A DNA stretch of 64,000 bases, from the IMG/VR virus record IMGVR_UViG_3300009505_000013, positions 1-64,000 of that record, one strand, 5' to 3'. The notes beneath the pieces are model-generated. The model worked only from the letters and a program-made list of their open reading frames with translations. It searched no databases and had not been told where the DNA came from. Numbering within the stretch: position 1 is the stretch's first letter; the number at the start of each line of letters is the position of its first letter. The position numbers and the translations under genes are program-made. This document shows positions 49,572-57,000 of the stretch, piece by piece. This DNA is from a virus.

Positions 49572-50840
49572 ATGAAAAAATGTATACATCTGCTGGTCAT
49601 CTTTATTCTATTTTATACACCCCTTCAAGCACAAATAGATACTCTTCCAGAAGACCAAATAATTAAACTTAAAAAAGGTTGGGAAAATAAACAATTCTTT
49701 AAGGGTCTTTATAAAGACTTTTTAAAGTATGGTACTATATACGGTGCTGGTGATATAAACAACTCTATAGAAGCTGATGAGTCAACTTATTTTGTTAGAA
49801 CAGGAGATGGAAATGGTTTATATGATATTCCTGTTGTTGTAGATAATACACCTGAATATCCATTTGATTATAGAATAGGTTTTGGTATTAGAAAACTAGC
49901 AAGGTTTAATTATGAAAGAAAACCTAGAAACTTTTATGATGGTACTGAAGAGCAGTTAGCATTTAGTGCACCAACATCTGCATTAGCAGGTTTAGAATAT
50001 CAATTACATTGGGAAAAGGAACGTTGGAGAGGGGAAGACTTCAGCAATCATAGGGTTTTTATAAAACATACAGGCAAACATCATATATTTAAAGTTGAGT
50101 CAAGAGAAGTAGGAAAGATAAACCTAGCTTATGAGTCAGCAGAAGCAAGATTAAGGTTACCTATAGGAGAAAAGTTTAGCATCTCTGCGGGTGCAATCTA
50201 CCGTACTCACACCCGTGCTTATGGTTATAATCCAATTGAGATCTGGTTAAATGAAACAGTGATGTATACTGACCCAAATACAGGTGAGGAGTTTGAATAT
50301 CCAGCAAACCCTTGGTATACCTTAGGATTTGAATATGGTTATGATGATATTTATTACACAGAAACTGATGAAAATGGTAATCAAACTTCTGGTTGGTATT
50401 GGGTAGATCCAGATGGTAATAGAGTAGCAGATTCAGATTTAGAATTTAGAGAAACTATATTTACTCAGCTGATGAACCGCTTTAACAATGAGGCATTTTC
50501 AGAGATAGATGCATTTGGTGAGATAGCACCAATAGTAGGAATGGATTTTTATCATTATAAAAGAAATTTCTGGGTACATGCATATGCAAATTATATACTA
50601 CCATATCACAGATACTTAAAAGGAGATGAAGTTTGTTCTTATTTAAATAGAAATAACTGGGGTAAAGGAGGTTTGAGAGAAGATTCTAAGCTAGAGCAAT
50701 GGTCAGACTATTCTTTTGGTGCTAATTTAGGTTGGAAGATTAATAAAAATTTTGGGGTATTTGTTGAAGGAGAATATTCCAAGATGTGGGACAGTCAACT
50801 GTTTCAATCAACAGTAGGATTTAATTATACATTTAAGTAA
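49572..50840 (+). CDS. Exported outer-membrane beta-barrel protein, 422 aa
   Basis: A clear signal peptide (MKKCIHLLVIFILFYTPLQA, cleavage before QIDTL; Ala-Gln junctions are typical of Bacteroidota). The mature part consists of alternating strands with aromatic girdles and Asp/Gly turns (LAGLEYQLHWEKERW, HRVFIKHTGKHHIFKVE, FWVHAYANYIL, SFGANLGWKINKNFGVFVEGEYS) and ends STVGFNYTFK, a final strand with the aromatic residue next to the end, as in barrel proteins inserted by the BAM machinery. So the phage probably places a porin-like barrel in the host outer membrane late in infection. Possible jobs: superinfection exclusion, nutrient uptake or lysis. No family name recognised. First of three envelope genes. 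Confidence 0.75.
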   Translation: MKKCIHLLVIFILFYTPLQAQIDTLPEDQIIKLKKGWENKQFFKGLYKDFLKYGTIYGAGDINNSIEADESTYFVRTGDGNGLYDIPVVVDNTPEYPFDYRIGFGIRKLARFNYERKPRNFYDGTEEQLAFSAPTSALAGLEYQLHWEKERWRGEDFSNHRVFIKHTGKHHIFKVESREVGKINLAYESAEARLRLPIGEKFSISAGAIYRTHTRAYGYNPIEIWLNETVMYTDPNTGEEFEYPANPWYTLGFEYGYDDIYYTETDENGNQTSGWYWVDPDGNRVADSDLEFRETIFTQLMNRFNNEAFSEIDAFGEIAPIVGMDFYHYKRNFWVHAYANYILPYHRYLKGDEVCSYLNRNNWGKGGLREDSKLEQWSDYSFGANLGWKINKNFGVFVEGEYSKMWDSQLFQSTVGFNYTFK

Positions 50841-50854
50841 AAAAAAATAAAACA

Positions 50855-51142
50855 ATGGCAGAAGTACCTCAGATTGGAGAACAAACAAAAGTAACTTTAG
50901 ATCTTAAAACAATAGGGATGATAGTGGGGTTTGTAATTTCATTATCAACCATGTGGTTTACATTAAAGGCAGATATAGCTCAGGCTATGGAAAATCCTAA
51001 ACCACCAATAGAAAGAGTAGAATATGATTTAAAAGATGAACTTGTAAGACAGACCATAATGGAAACTCAGGAAGACGTGGAGATGTTACTTCAGAAGTTT
51101 GAAAAGATGGAAGAAAGAATCTATGAGTTAACCAAAAAATAA
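50855..51142 (+). CDS. Single-TM coiled-coil membrane protein, 95 aa (spanin- or holin-like)
   Basis: One transmembrane helix near residues 18-38 (LKTIGMIVGFVISLSTMWFTL), preceded by a short N-terminal arm and followed by a mostly acidic, heptad-patterned helix to the C-terminus (RQTIMETQEDVEMLLQKFEKMEERIYELTKK). This is the layout of inner-membrane spanins and of several small phage membrane proteins of unknown role. No lipoprotein partner was found next to it. It lies between two exported proteins, 14 nt after the barrel gene and 4 nt before the thioredoxin-like gene, so the three probably act together at the envelope. Confidence 0.6.
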   Translation: MAEVPQIGEQTKVTLDLKTIGMIVGFVISLSTMWFTLKADIAQAMENPKPPIERVEYDLKDELVRQTIMETQEDVEMLLQKFEKMEERIYELTKK

Positions 51143-51146
51143 TATT

Positions 51147-51560
51147 ATGAAAAAGGTTCTGTTGTTTATTCTAGCATTGTTTATTACCTCAACTATACAG
51201 GGTCAACAATGGGTTAGTGATGATAGCTTTGTTAATGAAATAAATGGACACTCAGGTGATCAAGATGAAGATATAGTTATTATAGAATTTTGGGCAGAGT
51301 TTAATAAAGACAATGCTTTTATAGACTGGAAGAAGATAGATGATCTTGATGGTGTAAAATATTTAAGAGCTAACATAGCTCAGTGCCCATCATTAAAGAA
51401 AGAATTTAGAATTAGAATGGTGCCCACCATATTAATTTTTTCAGGAGGAGACGCATTTATAAAGTTTAAAGCTAAAGCCGGTCTAGACCTCCTATGCCCT
51501 ATAGACTATCCTAAGATGGTTAGAGCAATAGAGGTTGTTAGACGAGAAGCTTCTTACTAG
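51147..51560 (+). CDS. Exported thioredoxin-fold protein lacking CxxC, 137 aa
   Basis: Signal peptide MKKVLLFILALFITSTIQG then QQWVS. The mature part has the thioredoxin core: IVIIEFWAEF (44-52), then MVPTILIF with the cis-Pro at P93 and the GGDAFIKFKAKAG strand-helix end. The active site WCGPC is replaced by FNKDN (52-56), so both redox cysteines are gone; the remaining Cys (C80, C117) are elsewhere. It cannot be a normal disulphide reductant and is therefore unlikely to feed the adjacent ribonucleotide reductase, which acts in the cytoplasm. Its stop codon TAG overlaps the stop of convergent nrdA inside a CTAG palindrome. Role unknown: binding or chaperone function in the periplasm is possible. 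Confidence 0.72.
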   Translation: MKKVLLFILALFITSTIQGQQWVSDDSFVNEINGHSGDQDEDIVIIEFWAEFNKDNAFIDWKKIDDLDGVKYLRANIAQCPSLKKEFRIRMVPTILIFSGGDAFIKFKAKAGLDLLCPIDYPKMVRAIEVVRREASY

Positions 51561-53182
51561 CCTTCACAGCTAGAACACTCTAAAATATTTCTTGCAAAAT
51601 CTTGAGCACTGCTTTTACTAAATTGATAGTATAAAGTTTTTACACCCTCTTCCCAAGCATACATATATAACTTATTTATATCTTTAGCTGATACAGAAGG
51701 ATCTATCATTAAGTTTAATGACTGAGACTGATCAATATACTTTTGTCTTTGTGCTGCCTGCAATACAATCTCTTTTGGAGATATCTCAACAAATGATTTA
51801 AATACTTCTTTGGTAGGAAAATCTAAGTGTTGTACACTACCATCTTTCTTTAAGATAGACTTCCAAGTCTTGTCTGTATTTAGACCGTGCTTCTCAAGCT
51901 CCTCTTCCAAAAATGGATTCTTGTAGATAGTCTTAGACTTAGCAAGATCTTTAATAAAGTAGTTAGACTTGATAGGCTCTATACCCATAGACACAGCACC
52001 GTGTATAAATGAACTAGACTTAGTAGGAGCAATGGCCATAAGAGTAGTATTAGCATATCCTTCTCTAAGAGATGTGTATCCATAGTCATTATGTAACTCT
52101 CTAGAAGCAATTTCACTTCTGTCTTTTAGTGTTCTAAAGATTTCACTATTTAATCCTTTAGCTTGTAGTGAGTCAAACTCAAGAAGCTTTGATTGAAACA
52201 AAGAATGATAACCTAACACACCAAGGCCAATAGCTCTATGTTTCTCAGCAAAGTTAAATGCTCTCTTCATACCCGGCATAGTCTCAGACTTAATAATGAA
52301 TTCATCCATTACTGCATTTAAGAAATACACATACGTCTCAATTGCATCAGTTTCTTTTATCTGATCCCAGTGTAATAAGTTAATAGACCCAAGACAGCAT
52401 ACAAAAGAGTTATAACTATCTGTAGGAAGCTGAATTTCTGAACATAAGTTTGAAGCTGTGATCTCCATTCCAAGCTCTTTGTAAGGAGAGTTATTGTTAG
52501 AGTTGTCTTTAAACATAATATAAGGAAAGCCAAACTCACTTCTGTTCTGAATAATTTTTGCCCACACCTTACGCTTACCTTTATCTCCTTCTTTCATTTC
52601 ATTCATCCACTGATCTGTAACTGTAACTCCATACTGTAAGTTTTGTATAGGATTACCTTCTGTCCCTATGTCTAAGAACTCTGAGATGTCTGGATGTTCA
52701 ACTGGTAGGTACACTGCACAAGCACCACGTCTTGCTTCAGATTGCTTGCATACATCTACTACTGTATCATAAATCTTAGCATAATGAACTGGACCATCAG
52801 CAAAACCACCTGTAGATATTTCTGTTCCTCTTGCTCTAATGTTGCCAATAAAAGCACTTGTACCTCCCCCATATTTACTCATCATTCCAATTTCACGCCC
52901 TGCATTTAATATGCTGTCTAAGTTGTCATCAACATTAGATCCGTAACAGCTTATAGGCAAACCTTTTTGTTTACCAAAATTAATCCATACAGGAGTAGAC
53001 AGAGAGTAAAACCCTCTTGCCATGTAGTCCTCAAACTTTTCTGCAAAGCCTTTTATATTCAAATACTTTTCTGCTTTTATAGCAATGTCTTTGATTCTTT
53101 GTTCAGGGCTTTCTGATATATACCCTCTTGATAAAAATGTGCGGCTGTCTTCATTCAGCCAGTAGTATTTATTATATTCCAT
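51557..53182 (-). CDS. nrdA: Class I ribonucleotide reductase catalytic subunit, 541 aa
   Basis: Reduces ribonucleotides to deoxyribonucleotides with NrdB. Diagnostic residues: first redox Cys in LPISCYGS (C79), the NLCSEI loop with N245, C247 (thiyl radical) and E249, second redox Cys in FVCCLGSINL (C262/C263), the APTKSSSFIHGAVSMGIEP barrel motif, the radical-transfer tyrosines in GVKTLYYQ, and a C-terminal CxxC (CSSCEG, 536-539) that accepts electrons from thioredoxin or glutaredoxin. It starts directly at the barrel region: the N-terminal ATP-cone (about 90-100 residues in cellular NrdA) is absent, so dATP feedback through that domain is lost. It lies 12 nt downstream of nrdB on the same strand and overlaps the stop of the convergent plus-strand gene. 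Confidence 0.95.
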   Translation of the reverse strand: MEYNKYYWLNEDSRTFLSRGYISESPEQRIKDIAIKAEKYLNIKGFAEKFEDYMARGFYSLSTPVWINFGKQKGLPISCYGSNVDDNLDSILNAGREIGMMSKYGGGTSAFIGNIRARGTEISTGGFADGPVHYAKIYDTVVDVCKQSEARRGACAVYLPVEHPDISEFLDIGTEGNPIQNLQYGVTVTDQWMNEMKEGDKGKRKVWAKIIQNRSEFGFPYIMFKDNSNNNSPYKELGMEITASNLCSEIQLPTDSYNSFVCCLGSINLLHWDQIKETDAIETYVYFLNAVMDEFIIKSETMPGMKRAFNFAEKHRAIGLGVLGYHSLFQSKLLEFDSLQAKGLNSEIFRTLKDRSEIASRELHNDYGYTSLREGYANTTLMAIAPTKSSSFIHGAVSMGIEPIKSNYFIKDLAKSKTIYKNPFLEEELEKHGLNTDKTWKSILKKDGSVQHLDFPTKEVFKSFVEISPKEIVLQAAQRQKYIDQSQSLNLMIDPSVSAKDINKLYMYAWEEGVKTLYYQFSKSSAQDFARNILECSSCEG

Positions 53183-53194
53183 TGGTTTTTGTTT

Positions 53195-54175
53195 TTAAAA
53201 TAAATCATCAACTGTGATGCTTTTACTTTTTTTATTGTAGTCTACACTCTTTTTGTAAAAGAAGTCTCCTTCTTTGGTTCCAGTTATCTCTATGTCAAAC
53301 CATTCCACTGATTTTAATAATTCATTATCTACTTCAAAGATTGGTTTCATACCTATCTTTTCTAAAGAGTTATTAAATCTATTTTTTATAAAGTGATAGA
53401 CAGTTTGCTTAGGTAGGAAATCTAATTCTCCTTGCTCAAAGATCCAATCTAGTATACCACATTCTGCTCTATACGCTTTTCTACATGCAGAATAGATGAG
53501 CTCTTCAAACTCTGCATCAAACCATTCAGGGTTTTCTTTTTTAATAATATTGATAATTTCAGCACCAAAGTTTCCGTGTATCTCTTCTTCTTTACTAGTG
53601 GCCTCAACAACATTAGATATACCTTTAAGTACATTTTTTTCTTTGTTGAAACTCATCATAATTAGGAACTGACTGAATAGACTTACGTGCTCTATAAATA
53701 AAGAGAACAGTAATACAGACTTAGTATACATTTTATTATCTCTAGAACGTGTACCATCTAAGTACTTTTTTAAATACTTAAGTCTACCTTCTATTGCCGG
53801 TACTTCAACTACTGATTGAAATTCTTTTTCTAATCCTAGTATTCTAAGCAGTCTGGCGTAAGCATCTTTGTGTCTTACTTCTGACTCAGCAAAAGTAAAA
53901 CCAACATCACCTATTTCTGTAATAGGCATACGCTTATAAAGATCTCCCCAAAAAGTTTTTACATTAACCTCTATTTGAGCAATAGCAAGCATTGTCTTTT
54001 TAATAACATCTTTTTCTTTATTAGATATAGTGACCTTAAAGTCTTGAATGTCTTCTGTAAAATTAAACTCAGTGTCTATCCAGTAAGAATGTCTTATAGC
54101 ATCCTTGTATGCTAATAGTTGAGGGTACTCATAAGGTAATATATTTGTTCTAGGTTTAAAGATGTCTTTGTTCAT
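53195..54175 (-). CDS. nrdB: Class I ribonucleotide reductase radical-generating subunit, 326 aa
   Basis: Holds the di-metal site and tyrosyl radical for NrdA. The E-x-x-H-x-x-x-Y motif (SEVRHKDAY) gives metal ligands E99 and H102 and the radical Y106, with the same spacing as E115, H118 and Y122 in E. coli NrdB. Other ligands: E69 or a neighbour in AQIEVNV, E162 in FIEHVSLFSQF, and E197/H200 in EEEIHG. WIDTEFNFTEDIQDF is the usual N-terminal helix region. The C-terminus (KKSKSITVDDLF) fits the tail that docks into NrdA. Since the tyrosine is kept, a standard class Ia/Ib-type radical is expected. It precedes nrdA in the operon (order B-A). Confidence 0.95.
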   Translation of the reverse strand: MNKDIFKPRTNILPYEYPQLLAYKDAIRHSYWIDTEFNFTEDIQDFKVTISNKEKDVIKKTMLAIAQIEVNVKTFWGDLYKRMPITEIGDVGFTFAESEVRHKDAYARLLRILGLEKEFQSVVEVPAIEGRLKYLKKYLDGTRSRDNKMYTKSVLLFSLFIEHVSLFSQFLIMMSFNKEKNVLKGISNVVEATSKEEEIHGNFGAEIINIIKKENPEWFDAEFEELIYSACRKAYRAECGILDWIFEQGELDFLPKQTVYHFIKNRFNNSLEKIGMKPIFEVDNELLKSVEWFDIEITGTKEGDFFYKKSVDYNKKSKSITVDDLF

Positions 54176-54266
54176 AAGGTTATTTATTAAGGATTAAAAA
54201 GCCACACCCTGAAAAGAGTGCAGCTAGGTAAGTATAATTTAGTCAAAATTTTTTAGACAGTAAAAT

Positions 54267-54455
54267 TTATGACTTCATATTTGCATATGTGAATGTAAAA
54301 AATACAAGACCTATTTCTATACCATTTACCCAACGGTATTCATTGTCTTCACATAGTACTTCACAATTAATAGTTTTTAAACCAAGGAGTGTCTCAGTAG
54401 GTAAAAACTCAATGCTGAATTTATTTTTAAAAATTATTGGATCTACTTTATTCAT
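54267..54455 (-). CDS. Small protein upstream of nrdB, 62 aa
   Basis: Reads in the nrd direction and ends 91 nt before nrdB. Sequence FLPTETLLGLKTINCEVLC, then EYRWVNGIEIGLVFFTFTYANMKS, has the look of the small phage proteins with an aromatic/hydrophobic end (compare the plus-strand 49-aa protein at 54875). The last 20 residues could be a weak membrane segment. An open frame of 63 aa on the plus strand covers nearly the same bases (54289-54480), but the minus-strand reading has the more natural composition and sits downstream of the divergent promoter region. I do not know its function. Confidence 0.6.
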   Translation of the reverse strand: MNKVDPIIFKNKFSIEFLPTETLLGLKTINCEVLCEDNEYRWVNGIEIGLVFFTFTYANMKS

Positions 54456-54497
54456 AAGTTTGTTATTAAAAGATTTATAAATTTTTTAAGAGAAATT

Positions 54498-54518
54498 TTG
54501 TATATTATCTATATACAA
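54498..54518. promoter_or_regulatory. Symmetric divergent promoter/operator
   Basis: TTGTATAT (54498-54505) and its exact inverted copy ATATACAA (54511-54518), separated by 5 nt. The left arm is the TTTGTATATTAT motif read on the plus strand (54497-54508); the right arm gives TTGTATATAGATAAT on the minus strand, toward the small ORF, nrdB and nrdA. So both directions carry the motif: it may be a bidirectional promoter or a dyad operator for the nrd genes. Confidence 0.5.
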
Positions 54519-54571
54519 TTCTGACCAACTATTTACAAATATACTATTATATTTGATTAGGTTCTTTAAAA

Positions 54572-54583
54572 TTTGTATATTAT
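54572..54583 (+). promoter_or_regulatory. Promoter-like motif TTTGTATATTAT (second copy before the small-gene chain)
   Basis: Exact repeat of the 4305 string, 23 nt before the ATG at 54607 and 75 nt after the symmetric copy. Probably serves the chain of small genes at 54607 onward. Confidence 0.5.
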
Positions 54584-54606
54584 TAGTATAGTAATGTAAA
54601 TTAAAA

Positions 54607-54774
54607 ATGATGATTAAGAAAATTTTACACGTAGTATGGACATTTAGCCTACAGGACTATTGGAAATGGGCCTGGTCTAAGACAGAAGTTGATGAAAAAG
54701 TTATTGCTGGTGCTAAAGAAACTAAGAAAAGAACTAAAGCTGCAGTAAAAGCACTTAAAGGTAAAAAGAAGTAA
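54607..54774 (+). CDS. Small amphipathic basic protein, 55 aa
   Basis: Read directly from the sequence: starts MMIKKILHVVWTFSLQDYWKWAW and ends KKRTKAAVKALKGKKK. An N-terminal Trp-rich amphipathic or weak membrane helix is followed by a Lys/Ala-rich tail. The leader ttaaaa is A-rich with a promoter-like motif 23 nt upstream. The stop overlaps the next start (TAATG), giving translational coupling. Unknown function; tiny membrane-active phage proteins look like this. Confidence 0.6.
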   Translation: MMIKKILHVVWTFSLQDYWKWAWSKTEVDEKVIAGAKETKKRTKAAVKALKGKKK

Positions 54775-54875
54775 TGAGACAAGTGTGTTTATTAATACAA
54801 TGGTTATCATGTGGCAGAATATGTTTAGGGTATTGCCGTCAAGGACTATGTAAAAAAACTAAAAGCAATATATAA
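54774..54875 (+). CDS. Very small Cys-rich peptide, 33 aa
   Basis: MRQVCLLIQWLSCGRICLGY followed by CRQGLCKKTKSNI: five Cys in 33 residues with a hydrophobic first half. It starts in the stop codon of the previous gene and ends in the start codon of the next (TAATG at both junctions), which is the main reason to believe it is translated. No family known. Confidence 0.5.
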   Translation: MRQVCLLIQWLSCGRICLGYCRQGLCKKTKSNI

Positions 54876-55024
54876 TGAATGATTGGCAATTACAAATAGC
54901 TTTTCACTGGCCACATAATAGACTAGCCTTGGGTTGGGATTACATTGCACCAGATGAGACAGCTGATTATACAACAGTTAAACTTTACTTGCTCATAGCA
55001 ACATTAACATTTGATGTATCATGA
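54875..55024 (+). CDS. Small conserved-looking phage protein, 49 aa
   Basis: MNDWQLQIAFHWPHNRLALG, then WDYIAPDETADYTTVKLYL and LIATLTFDVS. The pattern (aromatic start, G-W-x-Y/[DE]-Y, P-x-[DE]-E, Y-x-[TS]-[IV]-x-L-[YF]-L, hydrophobic strand) is one I recall from small uncharacterised proteins of marine phages. The stop overlaps the next start as ATGA (55021-55024). Coupled on both sides. Function unknown. Confidence 0.6.
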   Translation: MNDWQLQIAFHWPHNRLALGWDYIAPDETADYTTVKLYLLIATLTFDVS

Positions 55025-55257
55025 AGAAATATAGAAAAGGCGGAGGCCTAAAAGCTCAAAAAATGACAAGACAAAAAGCTAAACTACTTTGTAAAATGGC
55101 TGAGGGTGGTGAAGCAGCAATGGATAATATCATGATGAGCTCTATGGAGCAAAAGATGACTAAAGGTGGAGATGCTAAAAGAGTTGCATCATCTGCTGAT
55201 GGCACATCAAAAATGCAGTCATATAAATTAGGTGGTTGGACCCACTCAGGAAAATAA
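55021..55257 (+). CDS. Small Lys/Gly/Met-rich protein with Gly-Gly motifs, 78 aa
   Basis: Opens MKKYRKGGGLKAQKMTRQKAK and continues with LLCKMAEGGEAAMDNI, TKGGDAKRVASSADG and YKLGGWTHSGK. It repeats the basic-x-Gly-Gly motif (KGGG, EGGE, KGGD, LGGW) and a KAQK element, both seen in the giant cargo proteins at 17-27 kb, and resembles the 82-aa protein at 57001. Starts in ATGA overlap with the gene before and is 3 nt before the adhesin gene. Probably a small virion protein that shares a packaging or maturation signal; inference. Confidence 0.6.
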   Translation: MKKYRKGGGLKAQKMTRQKAKLLCKMAEGGEAAMDNIMMSSMEQKMTKGGDAKRVASSADGTSKMQSYKLGGWTHSGK

Positions 55258-55260
55258 GAT

Positions 55261-56505
55261 ATGAATATATTAACTGACATACTAAGTTTAATACAAAGAG
55301 GGAAGTTTACTAACGTTGCAGGAAAAGATGACGTTGTTGTATTAGGTATGTGGAATGAGAAACCTGAAATGACAGGTGTTGCTTCTCCTATACCATATAA
55401 GTCAGTTAAGCTGATTAAAGTTAAGGACCTTGCATCTTCAGAAAACTGTGACTATACCAATACAGATACTACCAGTACTTCTATTGGTGTATTTCAAAAA
55501 GAAGATATAGATCCAGCAACTGGAAAGTGTGCTGTATTCTTTAGATCTTTTAAATCTTTAAATCCAAACTTAACTATTCAACTATCAGCAGATGATAATT
55601 ATATTGAGTTTGATTCAGAAGGAGAGCCAAACTTAGCAGCTAATGTTGGTGGTGGCAAACAAGTATGGAAAGATAAAGTTGGTGAGACACTTAATTTCAG
55701 AACATTAGTTGAGGGCAGTGGAATTACTATTGCTCAATCAACAAATGAAATCACTATAAGTGCTGCTGATAATGATACAACATATACTTATAATAGTTCT
55801 CAATCAGGTGTTAATGTAGACTTAAAACTAATCGGTTCTGATGGATCATTAGGCAATGTAAAATTAGTTGCTGGTAACAATATAACTTTATCTGATAGTG
55901 GATCTAATGAAGTAACTATCAGTTCTACTGGAGGAGGTAGTTCAATTAGTCTTACTACTACAGGTACATCTGGTGCAGCTACCTTAAATAGTGGAGTGCT
56001 TAACATACCTCAGTATACTACAAGTTTTTCAGTATATGATGAAGAAGGAGGACCTGGTTTTACTGTTGATGATGGTGAAACTGTTTTAATGTTTAGCACC
56101 CCTACAATTAAAGCAATAACAGGTGTACCAATTGGTTCTCCACCCAATCCTAATTCTATTAGTCTGGGCTTAGGTTGGGACAACCATGTTTCTCTTCTTA
56201 CTCAATCAGGAACTTCTGCTCCTGCAATGATTATGCTTTTAGATAATGGAGTTTCACCTATTACTTGGACTTATACAGCTGTTGGAACATATCAAGCTAC
56301 TTTTGCTACTTCTTTTACAGATCTAAATAAAGTAAGTTTTGAAATACAAAATAAGTTTAGTGGTAATGGAACTATTCCATATATAGCAAATATAGTAAAT
56401 GTAACTACATCAGGTTTTACAGTAAAAACTTTTAGAGTAGATACAGGTGCAGCAGTAGACGGTGTATTAGAAAACACACCATTAGAAATTAAAAAATACC
56501 CTTAA
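55261..56505 (+). CDS. Fibre/adhesin protein, 414 aa
   Basis: The N-terminal MNILTDILSLIQRGKF is a short amphipathic helix that also begins the adhesins at 57935 and 61984, so it may be a common anchor to the tail. Residues ~110-250 are beta-rich fibre repeat (GTLNFRT-like strands, VKLVAGNNITLSDSGSN, TTTGTSGAATLNSGVLNIPQY; the last is nearly repeated in the 1342-aa protein). Residues ~255-414 form a C-terminal beta-sandwich of unknown fold. Likely a tail fibre or fibre adaptor. It is followed 9 nt later by the holin gene. Confidence 0.7.
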   Translation: MNILTDILSLIQRGKFTNVAGKDDVVVLGMWNEKPEMTGVASPIPYKSVKLIKVKDLASSENCDYTNTDTTSTSIGVFQKEDIDPATGKCAVFFRSFKSLNPNLTIQLSADDNYIEFDSEGEPNLAANVGGGKQVWKDKVGETLNFRTLVEGSGITIAQSTNEITISAADNDTTYTYNSSQSGVNVDLKLIGSDGSLGNVKLVAGNNITLSDSGSNEVTISSTGGGSSISLTTTGTSGAATLNSGVLNIPQYTTSFSVYDEEGGPGFTVDDGETVLMFSTPTIKAITGVPIGSPPNPNSISLGLGWDNHVSLLTQSGTSAPAMIMLLDNGVSPITWTYTAVGTYQATFATSFTDLNKVSFEIQNKFSGNGTIPYIANIVNVTTSGFTVKTFRVDTGAAVDGVLENTPLEIKKYP

Positions 56506-56514
56506 ATTAAAGAG

Positions 56515-56982
56515 ATGAGTGATAAAAAACCTAAAAAGAAATTTAAAAATACCAAGGTAGGACAGTTCCTTACAGAGAAGGTTCCTAGTATACTTGGTAT
56601 TGCAGGAGAGTTACTTCCAGATGCAGGTGTTTTAGGCATGGTTAAATCTTTAATAGAAAAGGAACCAGCTTTATCACCGGTAGATAAAGAGCATGCATTG
56701 AAACTACTTGAACAAGATATGGTTGAAATGCAAGAGGTAAGCAAGCGTTGGGAAGCAGATATGACTTCTGATTCTTGGCTTAGTAAAAATACAAGACCTA
56801 TGACTTTGATATTTTTAACTATATCAATGGTAATATTTATGTTATTGGACAGCTCTGATATTGACTTTAAAGTAGATTCAATCTGGGTTGATTTGTTAAA
56901 ATCATTACTAATAACAGTTTATGTAGCATACTTTGGTTCAAGGGGTGCTGAGAAATTTAAGTCAATAAGCAATAAAAATTAA
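56515..56982 (+). CDS. Holin of the three-TM (gene-transfer-agent) type, 155 aa
   Basis: Basic N-terminus, a hydrophobic segment near 23-47 (VPSILGIAGELLPDAGVLGMV), a linker with MVEMQEVSKRWEADMTSDSWLSKNTRPMTL, TM near 96-111 (MTLIFLTISMVIFMLL), and TM near 125-140 ending YFGSRGAEKF. The strings SDSWLSKNTRPMTL and YFGSRGAEK are characteristic of the GTA-type three-TM holin family. Forms pores in the inner membrane at the time of lysis. No endolysin gene lies next to it in the window; wall-cutting activity may come from the cargo protein at 17268 or elsewhere. Confidence 0.85.
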   Translation: MSDKKPKKKFKNTKVGQFLTEKVPSILGIAGELLPDAGVLGMVKSLIEKEPALSPVDKEHALKLLEQDMVEMQEVSKRWEADMTSDSWLSKNTRPMTLIFLTISMVIFMLLDSSDIDFKVDSIWVDLLKSLLITVYVAYFGSRGAEKFKSISNKN

Positions 56983-57000
56983 TAATTAAAAATAAAAATT

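Noticed and set aside
54289-54480. Plus-strand 63-aa frame
   Set aside because: Overlaps the minus-strand 62-aa gene, which has the better composition and promoter placement.
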